Assembly: GCA_918026815.1 (NCBI GenBank)
Contig: CAKJVC010000160.1
Coordinates: 434,001 to 498,000 of the forward strand
DNA: 64,000 bases
Direction: 5' to 3'
From: Chalara sp. BL73
Taxonomy: Eukaryota; Ascomycota; Leotiomycetes; Helotiales
The notes under the pieces were generated by a model, which searched no databases, had not been told where the DNA came from, and saw only the letters and a list, made by a program, of their open reading frames with translations. Positions 34,033 to 45,783 of the stretch are shown piece by piece. The stretch's first letter is position 1, and the number at the start of each line of letters is the position of its first letter. The translations under genes were made by a program, and so were the position numbers.

Positions 34033-34290
34033 TTAAGCCTTAGCAGTTAACCCATTCAATGATTCAACATGCCATCCTCGGACTCCCAGTCCCTGCCAAA
34101 ACTCGGTTCTGGCAGCCTCCAAATACCTCTCTAAACTTATCCAAAGGACGGGCCAGCTCACGTCCTCAAGCTCCAGCGTTACAGTCCCAGGCGCGAAATG
34201 GTGGGTTCCAGTGTTGATGGCGAGATATCTGAGATTAGAGGCGTTGGTAGGGATGGCGGGAGGCGAGATATATCTGAACGAGGCGTGGTT
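34033..34290 (-). pseudogene. orphan C-terminal gene fragment
   Basis: A minus-strand frame without a start codon runs from a TGA at 34291-34293 to a TAA at 34033. It reads like real protein (YISPPAIPTNASNLRYLA, TVTLELEDVSWPVLWISLER, AARTEFWQGLGVRGWHVES). I do not recognise the family. It lies just downstream of the HET gene on the same strand. It is either a truncated gene or a last exon whose upstream part is lost. Confidence 0.35.
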
Positions 34291-34444
34291 TCATAAAGTT
34301 GCTACTGTTGAAGGTATGAAATTGATGCCGATGGAGATAGGGTGAAGCCCATTGCGAGATGAGGGAACTAAGTCTTTTTTATGTTTTTATGATATGGTAG
34401 AACGGGGTATTGGTTTACTTTTTTTTGAAGCGCTAAAATCACTG

Positions 34445-36751
34445 CTATGCTAGCCTGACTAGTTCCTCAGCACCTGCACTAAACCACTCGTAGCTCATGC
34501 TGTCTCCTTCGTAACTCATGATACGGAAAATGCCCAGGCGGTGGAAAGTCCCATCAGCATTTTGATCCAGGATCAAGCCTAGATTTCGCGTTACCGGGAG
34601 TGCCCAAAACTCCTCGATTAGCTCTTCGGCAATGTCAAAAATGCCGTAAGCAACTATTTGGTCGAATGGACATGCTTCTTTAAGAAGTGAAAGGTCGTTA
34701 TCATTGAGTACCGTTGCAGGCTCGAACAGTATCGTTCCTCGTGCTTGTGGCGGTAAGTCATCAGGCCGTTGGCGTCGACGGTAGCCAAGGGTCTCATACC
34801 AATCTAGCAGTCGAGCTTGCGGGGTCGAAGTGCAACGTAGTCGTCGCAGCCGACCGTACATCTGAAGCTCACATTGTGGCATGTGCAGAATGTGCGCATC
34901 ACAGTCATCTTGGGCCGTCCACCGCGTAAAGTCGTCACTTGCAGGCCGTACAAGAAACGCGCTGGGTCGGCCTTCAACTGGATATGGGGGCCATTTCTTC
35001 TTGTTATCCCAGCCGTGCTGAACTGGGCCATTCAAGGCTGCCCAAGACCACGAGGGAGCTTGCGAGCGGGCTGGTCTCCGTAAAACTGCCAGAGTCTTCT
35101 CATGCCTCAACGGCTCCACCATCCAGCGAATCTGATATCGAGGTTTCCAGAGCAGGCCTCGCGGCAGATCGCTCTCCCACACGCCGGCTAGATATCGTCC
35201 ACCTATTGTCAGACTTGCCATTATAGCCAAACTAGCAATTGCGGCGAAGATATCGCCAGGGTTCGTGAGTGCCCTCGCCGTATAACCCGGTAGAATCTCT
35301 GCGTACCAGTGATCCAGCAGCTCAAATCGATTAGTGTCTGGCAAGCCTCGGGGAACGACTACTCCCTTTGGCTGTACGTCGCGATGATGGAAGAAGGTCC
35401 ACACTCTATCCTCGTAAAGCTTAGTTGTCTTACAAGAAAAGTATACTCCCTCCCTGCTGAAGATAAGCAATCTCTTGCTCAGTTCTGCCTCTTGTAGGCA
35501 CCAACCTCGCAACTGCACCGGGTCAGGGTCGAACGTTGTCTTAAATTCAGCCCTATCAAGGCCAACGTAGAGACCATCGATTTCTCGACCAGTCTCATCA
35601 TACCTTCCATACTGAAAGGGGCATGGTGGAACCATAGGCTTGAAGCTATTTCGCAGAAACCCAGATTTACTATCACCAGACCGTGCCGCCACTATAGTCA
35701 AATCCGCATTTCCATACACCTCGCTCATTCTTGCTGACTCACGCTCCCAGTCGTTCTTGTTCTCCTGGATTATGCAAAGCGCATCAATCCAGATGAACCG
35801 AAATCCGAGTTCGCGAGCCACTTGGAATGCTTCGCGATACGTTTTGAGAAGCTCTCCTTCATCAATAAACTGCTTCATCGACTCCAAATTCTCGTCACGC
35901 AGCATGAGGGACTCTGTGGCGCCGATTCCCCAGCAGTAAGACAAGGCTGCATATGGCTCCCGCAAATTTTCCGCGGCAATGAGTCGGGTGGGTGCGCTAG
36001 ATTCTGAATTCGGAGAACCAAGAGCGATGATACGTGTAGGCATCGTGACGGCACCAGCAGGGGCAGCAGAGGCACAAAACCGATGGTGATGTTCACGACA
36101 GATCTCGAGCCACTTCCGGCCAAGCTGCATGCTTAGGTTAGGAGTTTGGTCCGCGTAAGTACATCTCTCTGTGAAATGCTTCGCGGCCGGTGTGTCTGGG
36201 ATTAAGGTAGCGGTCAGTAGATTCTCATTTAGACGGAGAGCTAGAATGTGATGAATTAAACACGGTCGCTACGTATCACCCCTACATGATTCGAAGATTA
36301 GGACACCTTAATCGCCCTTTTAAATCTCAACCTTAGTCCCGAATAATTTAATAAACCCTCACTCACTCTCAAGAGCAAACAGGCAAATTCCCGGCCTGCT
36401 CAAACCAAAATTGTAGGTTAAAAAGCGAGACTCGATCTTGACCGCACTCCCGCGGTTCGTCACTGTTTTTGACATGTCATGTAGCCCATAATCAGGCTCA
36501 GTGTCATCATAAAAGTCGCCATACAACCCATACACTTCGTTTAAATTATCTCGGACGGCGGGCTTGGAGGTATCGAGCCGCGTAATGCCGTCCACAGTAC
36601 GCCAGAGCAGAAGGCAGATACCGCAGCTTGGTTCAGCCTCCGCACAATCCTTCAGCTCGCCGAAGCTGCCATGGTGCTGGAATATCTTGTTATGATCGAA
36701 CTTGCGGAGGTAATCCACCGAGATTTCTGTACATGCTGCGCATGTAAACAT
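34445..36751 (-). CDS. HET-domain (heterokaryon incompatibility) protein, apparently intact
   Basis: Exons 36751-36367 and 36195-34445 give 711 residues; the 171-bp intron has a GTGAGT donor and CCCAG acceptor. The N-terminus (MFTCAACTEIS, EPSCGICLLLW) is the Cys-rich lead-in typical of this family. The HET domain follows with its conserved blocks: YAALSYCWG (about residues 210-218), LGFRFIWIDALCIIQENKNDWERESARMSEVYGNADLTIVA, and later RGWCLQEAELSKRLLIF. The C-terminal part (APSWSWAALNGPV) is also characteristic. HET proteins trigger a death reaction when incompatible hyphae fuse; the partner is not identifiable here. It sits between an NLR relic and a 2EXR gene, with another HET relic 8 kb away. 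Confidence 0.92.
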
Positions 36752-37344
36752 CGCACGAGACGAGAGCTAAATTCAATGTCACTAGAAAGTGTTACTCTCC
36801 AAAATGTTTCCTATCCAAGAGGAGCTTGGTTGTAGGAGACTGCTTGTATAACATGTAAAAGCCACAAAAAATACATTTTCGTGCATCAGTCGCTAAATTT
36901 ATGTCAGCAAGAACCATGCAAGAAAAGAATACTGATCACGTGAATATGCTGTTCATTGTGTCGGGGTGCTAATAGCTAGAATAATCCTCTGCAGTTCTAC
37001 AGTGAGGATACTCAGCAGCATCTGGAAACATGGTGAGCCTATTTGTTGCGTAAACATCCAGGACAAGAAGGATGCAAAATTGACTAAGCTGGATTCGTCT
37101 TCCGACAATACAGCCAGCGGGAAGAGGCAACGACATATATGAACTTCAATTTCCATCATATTCATATCTTAATATATTGTGCCATCTAGAGATAAATTGC
37201 TCTGGCCAAGCCTCTCTGGTAAAAGATGGCCGCGAATATCAGCCGGAAATTATTTGTTGGTGAGGCAGATATCGTCTGGATCGACCCCCAGTTGTCGTTA
37301 TATCCTAAACCACTACCGTTCAGACACCCAAATTTTAAGACCTC
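36752..37344. other. intergenic region
   Basis: 593 bp containing the HET promoter and the 3-prime side of the 2EXR gene. No frame with a recognised domain. Confidence 0.5.
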
Positions 37345-38166
37345 TTACTTTGAAGAAAGGCCAAACTGATCAGGAGCAAAGCCGCATCCCTCCCGCTGAA
37401 CATAATCCGAACGATTGACAACGGTGACAGCAGTCGGTAGAACCTCTCTCCCTTCGGCGCTATTCTGATTATTTGTATACCGGTGACTTTCGCCCGTGTT
37501 GCAGCGCGAGAGGAAATGTGCCAAGGCATATGGGCACTTATGCTCTTGAACCACGAGATTCAGCTTTTCGACATGGCCATCGAAGCACGCGAGGAGAAAG
37601 TCGAACATCGCCACCGCATGAGAGCACGTCATGCGGTGATGGGCCACCGTTTTGTCGTCATCTTCCGACCAAAAAGCGTTCTTGTCAAAGTCGGGCGCAG
37701 TTTTGACGTAAAGCGTGAGCTCGGGGACGTTGCAAGGGGCGGCGCCGCTTCGTGTTATCAAACGCGTTTTTTCGTCGGAGTAACCGTAATGGAGAGTGGA
37801 CCACAGGCCACTGAGTGGTTGGGGTCGCCTGAATTTAGTAGGTGTCGGGCAAAGGATATCCATCGAGAGATTGAGATAGTAGCCTCGACCAAGCTGAGGT
37901 TCGAAGTACATGCGATAAACTTTCAAACCCTGCATCCGAGATTCATAGCACGCCGACAAGACTGCAGGTTGAGGCGACATCACGGATGCCTCGTCGTCCA
38001 GGTTGCCTCCTTCAGGTCGGTTAAACGTCGAGTGCTTCAGTTTCTTTCGTATCGCTTTGGACGGCCAGATGTTGACGATTCGAGGCAGTATACAATACTC
38101 CCAGATGTTAATACGCATTTCAGGTGGCAGCTTCATGAAACAGGTAAACTGAGCCAATGCGGCCAT
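37345..38166 (-). CDS. 2EXR-domain protein, unknown function
   Basis: Single-exon frame of 273 residues. The N-terminal FTCFMKLPPEMRINIWEYC followed by LPRIVNI is the hallmark of the fungal 2EXR family (two conserved E-x-R signatures), and VLSACYESRMQGLKVYRMYF is its second block. The C-terminal half is variable (AHHRMTCSHAVAMFDFLLA). These proteins are abundant in plant-associated ascomycetes; their biochemical role is unknown. The plus-strand frames covering the same DNA are antisense shadows. Confidence 0.85.
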   Translation of the reverse strand: MAALAQFTCFMKLPPEMRINIWEYCILPRIVNIWPSKAIRKKLKHSTFNRPEGGNLDDEASVMSPQPAVLSACYESRMQGLKVYRMYFEPQLGRGYYLNLSMDILCPTPTKFRRPQPLSGLWSTLHYGYSDEKTRLITRSGAAPCNVPELTLYVKTAPDFDKNAFWSEDDDKTVAHHRMTCSHAVAMFDFLLACFDGHVEKLNLVVQEHKCPYALAHFLSRCNTGESHRYTNNQNSAEGREVLPTAVTVVNRSDYVQREGCGFAPDQFGLSSK

Positions 38167-39372
38167 ATTTCTCTGAATAGGCTGGTCCGTATAGTTGATA
38201 TCGTTCAGTCCTGATAAATCTCGTGGTAGATAAATCTAGTGGATAAATGTTGCGTCAGATATCTCACTAACCATAATACCAAAATAAAAAATCACGAAAA
38301 CATCGAGACTTCGCAAAAGCTATTTAAACCAGCGATCGTTTCTTATCAATCACGGCACATGACCTCAACCAAAATCTTAGTTCTGGACCAGTAGCATTAA
38401 TTCGGAACCGGGCCCTCGCTATCCTCAAGTAGCGACCAGATGGCAAAAGTCAAAACTAGAAGAACTTATTTTCCGCGCTAATATAGCGGAAAATTCCCAG
38501 AAAACGATTCGGGACTTGTCTCCAAGCGTCTGTCAAATGCTGGAGCTAGATCGTCCGACGATGCGGTGCATCAAGCGGTAGGAAGGAAAATAAATCTCTG
38601 TAAAGTAGAGAACCTGAATAATGCTGTATCGAGCGAAACGACGACCGCACGTTTACCGTCCCACCTGTGAAACTTTGCACCAGAGAAAGAAAAGTCTCGA
38701 AACATATCCAATAGACTGTACGACGCTCAATTCCACGGTTCAGTGATCATACGTATCACATTAGTGACAGCTGAGGCTATATTAGAAGCCTGAGACGTAG
38801 ATATTGGTATTATTGGTTGAATAAAAGGAGAGGGGAGAAGGGTGAGAAGAGAAGCTCCAGAAGATGGAAGTTGTTTCCATAATCAATACTGTTAACGGCG
38901 AGTATGGGCATGGTTCCAACTGATCTCCAATAGCAATAACAAGAGTTATACATTCTTCAAATAATCCTTGGCATAGCGCCAAACAGTCTACGGTGTTATG
39001 AAGCTAATAATGGCCAGGCATTATGACTACTCTTTCAAACATGTCGGGGCTTTGATATAACAGCGGAGTGCTTGAAAAGACCAAGACGCGCGCAGTTGTT
39101 GTGGAATATTTTAAAGGCTCATTTCTATGGAATATTACGAAAAGCTCACATGGCCAGACTTACTCCTGCATTTTGTCCTCAGATTCCCAGATAATGTACT
39201 GGAGCTAGTGGAAATATGCATAGTAGCATTTGACTATTGCCGAATGGCAATCTTTTGTGGAAGAATCAAGAAACCGGAATGCCTATATCTGCTATTTCCA
39301 TACACTAAATTTTCTAACTACCATAATACAATAGCCATTTGTTTGCGCTCTTATGTGCCAAAGCTACACTCA
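38167..39372. other. intergenic region
   Basis: About 1.2 kb with no supported gene. Short frames at 38782-38982 (-) and 39127-39387 (+) have no domain. The 2EXR promoter is at its left end. Confidence 0.5.
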
Positions 39373-40761
39373 TCAGACCATCGATAGCGGTCTTTGTTCC
39401 CCATGCCCGGTGTTCTCACCAGGTGCATAATCCACGATGTCTATCTCCTCCAAAGAAATATTCTCGGTGCATATAGGGGAAGAATCTCTAGATGGTTGGT
39501 CATCATCAAATTGCGGGTTTGAGCAAGCTGGTGTTGCGGAGTGTGGGTAATCGAGTAACGTGGCTGAGGATTGTCGTGTGTGCGATACTTGACCACGGCT
39601 CTGGATGAGATAGGTGAAGTCCGGTAGGCATTGAACAAGCATTGCGAAGAAACCCTCAATCGCCGCCCAAAATATCAGGTATTGTGTGCTGACCCGTCCA
39701 TCTGGCGCGTCGTCTGAGGGCACGACCCGTACAACAGCGATAATCATGGTTGTGATTCCAACGGTGGAAATGATTCCAAATCCAACTTTCTCCCGAATCG
39801 AAGCACGCCTGTGTCGGGAAAGATGCACGAAAAGTGCTAATACTATATTGCACGGTCAGAATAGGTAAAGAGAGTATTGGGGATGACAATCGTACTGAGC
39901 AGGTTGGTTGTGAAATCCGCAGCCGCTGAGAACCACAAGCTGACTGGATGGGATATCACATCGCGAAGATTCAGACATTCTCTTACCGAATCTTCGCCAT
40001 AACGAGCCTCTCTCCGCCGACCTAGGACATGCTCCACGTTTTTGTAAATGCAGGCAGGCTTGTTATAAGTGAACCAAGTGCGGAAAGAGAGGAAACTCGC
40101 TAAGTCAGCAATGATGCAACCCACGAAGGTGACGACGGTCAGAAGAATGACAAAACGTCGGGAATTCTCATATTTTGTAACTCCGAAGGTGGCATTCTTT
40201 AGCAGAGCAAGTAAGGATATTTTTACAATCCATAGGGCAAGCCAGAAGAAAATGACACCACCTCGTAGTAGGTAGAGCATGTTTGGCACTAGTTGATGTT
40301 ATCGAGGATCTTGAAGCAGACATTTAGGCGCAACAATGGCAAGCTTACGGGCGTCCGAGAGTGATTCATTGGAGATGGGATCCCCAGATACCACAGCATA
40401 GAGTGTGGGCATCGCGACGATGAACAGACAGCACATGATGACAAACGAGATTTCGGCTACATATGCTAGGATAGGCTTGGTGTCAGCTCATAGGCAATAA
40501 TTACTCTTGGACAAGGGGGGTTTGGGTGTATCCATTGACAAAGCTGACAGACGGATGGACACAGCACTTACAAGCGCCATCTCCAGAGACATACAAAGGA
40601 ACTCTAGATTTGAGACGAGCAAAGCTTCGAAGGCCGAAGACGAATATCGAGAGAAACATGACAGTTAGAAGGACGCTCTGCACAAAAATCAGTTCTATCT
40701 TGTGCTGAACCAGTGGAGAACTGACGTGGTTCAGCGACTGACTGATTTGCTGGTTAGGCAT
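39373..40761 (-). CDS. fungal rhodopsin-like (SAT4-type) seven-TM integral membrane protein
   Basis: Exons 40761-40572, 40465-40349, 40288-39896 and 39836-39373 give 387 residues. Hydrophobic segments include IFVQSVLLTVMFLSIFVFGL, YVAEISFVIMCCLFIVAMP, LRGGVIFFWLALWIVKISLLALL, FVILLTVVTFVGCIIADLAS, SLWFSAAADFTTNLLT, GFGIISTVGITTMIIAVVRVV and YLIFWAAIEGFFAMLVQCLPD. The order and the W..K.SLL motif fit the large fungal family of CFEM-less rhodopsin-like integral membrane proteins. The fourth exon junction (donor GTACGA at 39895) was chosen because it restores the family pattern; an unspliced reading would stop at once. The C-terminal tail is acidic and Ser-rich. Function unknown. Confidence 0.82.
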
Positions 40762-41970
40762 GATGTTGATCGCGTTGTGGTCTAGATATTTTGTGTTGGA
40801 TCACAGATTTGGAATTTAGATATGCCCTACCAGTGAATGGCAACAATGGTAAATGTGAGGAAGATGCACATCAAAATTCCAAAGATGATGGCAGCTCCTT
40901 TACGGCGAGGGAGAAAAAATGTCGAGCTTTCTGCTGGTTCCGTTTTGGGTGCCACATTTGGTCATTTCCATTCGCTGCTTTTGGCAAGAATGATAAAGCA
41001 TTCGGATCGCAGAAAAGCCGAGGCATTTTTGGGTAATACCTTCCAGTTTACCTATCGGCATAAAATGCAAGGCGGTGATAATGGCAGGGCGGTGAGTCAG
41101 ACTGGCAGCTATTTATCTTCAGGCCCGGGGGCATGTTCCCAACGCGAAAATATAATTGCCTCTGTTCACGCACGTCTACCCATTGGGAATGCCCTCGTTC
41201 TGTGATCTTAAAAGAACCTCGTCCTCGGCATGTAACTTGAATTAGACCTCTTTTGTGTCTTCCGCATCTTACATCACCACATGATTCTGAACGAGTACCT
41301 TTTTATAGTAGCACGCACTGATTCTAATCCATTTCCAAGGACAGTGAAAATGACGAGCTTATTTTGAGCACTGCCTGTAGTAACACTAACCGGGCCAATG
41401 CCACTGTATATAGATAAAGAAATGGTCATTCATTCAATATTAAAATCAACCAAGAATAGAACGTATTGAAGAGTTATAGAGCAACAAAGTTGGCCGCATT
41501 GCGCTAAGTGAACAGTAAGTATGATCCAAAGCATGCCTATCGGAAGCTGCAGGCCAGATATATCAAGATATTTGAATTTTATATTCTATCCCTCACGGGT
41601 CTTGCTCAATACTCAACACTGATGTGAAATATATATAGTCGACGAGGTGACTTCTGAACCGTGTTCCACACCACAATAATATCTCGTGATCCACAACAGA
41701 CGCCTCAATACATGCCAATATATGTAAAAATAATTTGAGGGATCTTCTCGCCGCTTGATTTGTGCTTGTGTTATGAAGTGGAGTGTTACCAATCCCCGCA
41801 TCTGTATCCGGTTAAATGCGAATCAGGATGGAAGGCTGGGCGTGCATTGCATATTGATACGCTGGTGATGCTGCACAAAACCTTTTCTCAACGTCAAAGA
41901 CAACCCCTCTCCTTCTTCCAAACTCCAAACCCCTCTTTAAAGTATCAGAAGAACTCAGAACCAACCTACA
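40762..41970. other. intergenic region
   Basis: About 1.2 kb between diverging genes. An overlapping plus frame at 40837-41205 has no domain. The methyltransferase leader precedes 41971. No gene supported. Confidence 0.5.
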
Positions 41971-42789
41971 ATGGCACAAGTCAAGAAAGAGTACGACGAG
42001 CAAGCAACCACCTATGAATCCTTAACCCAGCTGCCCCAGGGCCTCTTGGAGCAAGAGCTTGTCGGCTCTGCGATCGGTGATTGTACGGGTCTTACGGTCC
42101 TCGACCTCGGCGGCGGTACCGGCCTCGTAAGTAATTCCTATCGCAACATGTTCTCTCATAAAGACCAACAACACGCATAGCGCGCCCGCGACGCCATCGC
42201 CAGAGGTGCTGCTTCCGTGGATGTAGTCGATGTTTCGCCCGAGATGCTCGCGTCCGGCCGCGCCAATCTCGGCGGCGAGCCCAAGATCCGCTGGTTCGAG
42301 GCCGACGTCTCGAAGCCGCTTTCCCACCTTGCGGATCTGAAGGAGGGGTATGACCTCGTCATGGCGAACTGGGTTCTTGATCACGCGGAGAGCGTCCCTG
42401 CCCTGGAGGGGATGTGGGCTAACATCTCTGCTTATGCGAAGCCTGGTGGCCGGTTCGTGGGTATCAGGTCGGATGATCCGTGGGGGAAGACGCTCTTGAA
42501 CGGGACGTATGGGATCAAATATAAGGACCATGAGAAGGTGGAAGGGGGGGTTAGGTTTAAGTATGAGGTTTTTCTGGAAGGGAAGAGTATTATGGAGTTT
42601 GAGGCGTCGAGTATGGAGATTAGTTATAGTGGGAGCACGGAGCTGCATGAGAAGTATGGGTTTGAGGATGTGATTGTCGAGGATATTGGGAAGTCGAAGC
42701 TGTTGAAGGATGACCCGGAGTATTGGGCTTTGTGGATTGAGGAGCCGAGCTTTAAGGTTGTTTCAGCGAGGAAGAGGAAGGAGACATAG
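41971..42789 (+). CDS. class I SAM-dependent methyltransferase
   Basis: Exons 41971-42126 and 42181-42789 give 254 residues; the intron is 54 bp (GTAAGT/ATAG). Motif I (VLDLGGGTGL) binds the methionine part of SAM. The post-I block is DVVDVSPEMLASG, motif II lies around WFEADVSKPL, and YDLVMANWVLDHAES is motif III/IV style. The C-terminal half (PGGRFVGIRSDDPW, YKYEVFLEG-like segment) is typical of small-molecule methyltransferases of the UbiE/type-11 group. Likely a soluble enzyme acting on a small metabolite; the acceptor cannot be deduced. The second exon is GC-rich at its start relative to its flanks. Confidence 0.92.
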
Positions 42790-43521
42790 AGGTAGAGTAC
42801 TTTCAGAGCGAAGTTTTGCCATTTCCTTTGTAGTAGTGGGTGCGGCATTCAGCCTTCGTATGCTCATATTCTCTACCAAATTGCGTACCTAGGCCTCTGA
42901 GGCATATCTGTTCAGGGTGAAAAATTGCTAGCAAGTTCTTATGTCAGCAAAGGTTACTGACCGAACTGCTTTCACCTATGTATTGACGTCCTCACGATTG
43001 CTAGCCAATAATAGCATCTTATTTTTGGACTTTTAGGAAATGAAACTAGGTCGGTGAAATGAATCACTTACCTTGCAGACTTTCGAACTCAATGGGGCCA
43101 CGAGCAAAGGAATTTTAAAGTGAGATTATAGAATTTAGGAGTGTCTTGCAGAGCATAGAAACTCCGTGGCGAAACTGGTTTATGCCTAAACTGTAGCCCA
43201 CTCTGCCGTCAAAATCTAACATATCCTGTGTTTCTAGTGCAAGGAAAAGCTTCCTAATTTCTGCTTCTGGGATGCCCAGATCCGTACCAAGAGGAATAGA
43301 CCAAAATCCAGACCTTTCAAAGCAACGAGTTATAACTGAGGTCGTCGACGGAGGCTTGCTCTCAAGACTAATCCGACTAGTCTATTATAAGGTAAATCGA
43401 CAGGCGTCTGGGTGTATATTCGCTGCAGTAGCGGGAGCAAGAAGATTTCATCGTCAAGATTGTATACACTGCCTCCATTCTCAATTGTGAAATCAGGGCA
43501 AAATGAAAGCTGTGGTAATCG
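42790..43521. other. intergenic region
   Basis: 732 bp, no gene recognised; the frame at 43272-43490 (+) has no domain. Confidence 0.5.
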
Positions 43522-44890
43522 TCAGCCGCCTGAATCACCGATCATAATAGGAGTTTGTTTTGTATCCTGTTGATCTTGATGATTTTCTGCATTGCTCTCC
43601 AATTCGTTAACGCTATACCGCCTATCCCCGCTGGAACTATGTATAGGTGGAACATAAGCATAAGTGAGATACTTTACCCGTAGATACAATATTCCATTTA
43701 TAATACGACCAAAGATACTGCTCTTAGAGGCAAGTTCAATATCAACTCCGGAAATTTCTACTACAGGAAAAGCATCTAGGGTCAATTCAGGGACGTGAGA
43801 TAATATGTAGCATGAAACAGGTCCCCGAATAGACGGCCAAGACCAGGTCGGTGGCGTATATTCAGTGAACCTTGAGCATTGACCATTGAAATCATGCGAT
43901 GACCAGAGAAGCTGCATCAGGAATCTGTCGTTACCCCATTACCGAACATAATACAGTGTCTGAATGGATTTGCTGAAGACAGCAGCTAAACCAGCACTGA
44001 AAATTGGTTTGTCACTGAAAAAGATCAGAGAACAACCCGAATAGATGTCCGCGATGTCCCCCCACAAGAATGGCTCATTCTTTGGGGCACTCCCTGGGTT
44101 GAATGCACGGAGACACCGGCATTCTGGTGCTTGACTATATATAAACAATGCGCGGGCCATGCGAGAATGTCTGGTGAATATATTTTTTAGTGGCCGTGGA
44201 TGAGATTCCGAGCAGCGTCACTTCCGGCACTCCCAGTTGCTTTCGCCCGAAATGGAGCGTTCTAGCTGATAGCAGCCTTTTTTGGACCACCCACCGTCTT
44301 CTGCATAGCGGAGCGGATTCAACTTCCCTGTACCACTCGCTGGCGTCAGTCACATCGAGGACATCATTCGTTTTTCTTGATCTTGAAGGAAAACACCTTG
44401 TGCTCCCTTATGTGCAGCTATGACTGCGATATTGCGGGCACCTGCGAAGACTCAGACTCCCAGCCTCTGATACTGTCTTGGATTATGCAAAGGCTACAAT
44501 CCAAATATCTCTGTCAAAGTTGCCTTGTTGTAATTAAAGCATTTTAGAATGATATAGGAAGGAGTTCAAATTCGACTCCCTTTCTCAAAGTTACGGTGTT
44601 GTTACTTTTTAATTGAGAAGAAACCTGCCCACCTCAACAACGGCTGAGTATGAGATATTCTGACCCTGGAACTACTTCGGAAGACAGCGCAAGACGTGAT
44701 GAAATTTCACTCCCGGGTCCTATATCTACCAAGCGGCTAGGAATAAATTGTGGTGGAGAGGTTTCCGGATGGATGATGGCGCATTCAATGAGTGTAGTGA
44801 CGCAAAAATGGGGCCAGTCCTTCGCTCTGTCCCATCCGGACAGTGACCCATACAAGTTCTGCACGTTGTCATCTGATTCACGTTGAGAAG
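43522..44890 (-). pseudogene. decayed HET-domain gene
   Basis: Reading right to left, family landmarks appear in order: PSRLVDIGPGSEISSRL, YLILSRC followed by TGA where the family has W-G, KGVEFELLPISF with a TAA, ALITTRQL, then LCIIQDSIRGWESESSQV. A frame change leads to ARNIAVIAAHKGAQG, then CRRRWVVQKRLLSARTLHFG, then FLWGDIADIYSGCSLIFFSDKPIFSAGLA. After an in-frame TAA at 43939-43941 come WGNDRFLMQLLWSSHDFNG and YTPPTWSWPSIRGPVS, running to the stop at 43522. At least three stops and two frame changes are present. The nearest intact relative in the window is the HET gene at 34445-36751. Confidence 0.78.
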
Positions 44891-45783
44891 GGATATTATC
44901 CGTTAAGAAATAAAGTACACATTAGATGCGCCTACTCACGCCACAAACCGAATAAAAACTTATCGCAGGTAACTTCAAGCAAGGAGTCGAGACTTAGGGG
45001 AATTCCTCGCAACCATCGTATCACATTAAGAACAAGAAATCTTTCCTGAACTGTCTCTTTCGATAACGAATACCGTAATCCTAATCGGTGCTGAGTAACA
45101 ATTGAGGCCGCCCTCTTTTCATCCCCTTGCCCTATTCTCCGGATGAACGGGCGATTTAAAGGTGAGGCTGCCTAAAACCAATACGACTTCTCCCATGTCT
45201 ATAACCTTCCACCCTCGTCCCTGTTCTCCACAATCCCGCATCGTACGTCTAGAACGGCTTATCATAGAGAGTGACATAAGCATCTAAGCTCTGTGACCAA
45301 TGCGCAAATGGAAATCACTCAAACGCAGTGAACACGAGGTTATAATGGAGAGAGCTTCGATGCGGGTTACTGAGTCTAATCTTAATAATGCAGTATAATG
45401 AAGTATGCTATAGAGTTATGAGTCTTTATACCAATGTTCCAGCCTAAACAGCAGAGTTCTCAAAGATATCGCTCAAAATTGAAACATGAAAACAAAGAAT
45501 ATAAGTCTCTCCGCCCCTCATCACAATAAATGCTATTTCAGACCCAAACTATGAACCAATACGTCATCGTTGTGGACTCCCAGCTAACCCGCGCAAATCT
45601 TCTGTCAAATCTCGTAACGGTCGTTGCAGAATCCTCAACGAGCGTAAACCATGGATGACGGCTCAGTAAATGGTCCAATATCTTCGTTTCCGTCGCTTAC
45701 GAGTTGGCTTAGATGACTATAGCCTTCTTTATGATGCTCCACTAGCAGTGGGATTCCGGGCGCCGATCTCAGGTAACCGGAGC
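44891..45783. other. intergenic region
   Basis: About 0.9 kb; nothing recognised on either strand. Confidence 0.45.

Noticed and set aside
37483..38214. 243-codon plus frame
   Set aside because: Antisense shadow of the 2EXR gene.
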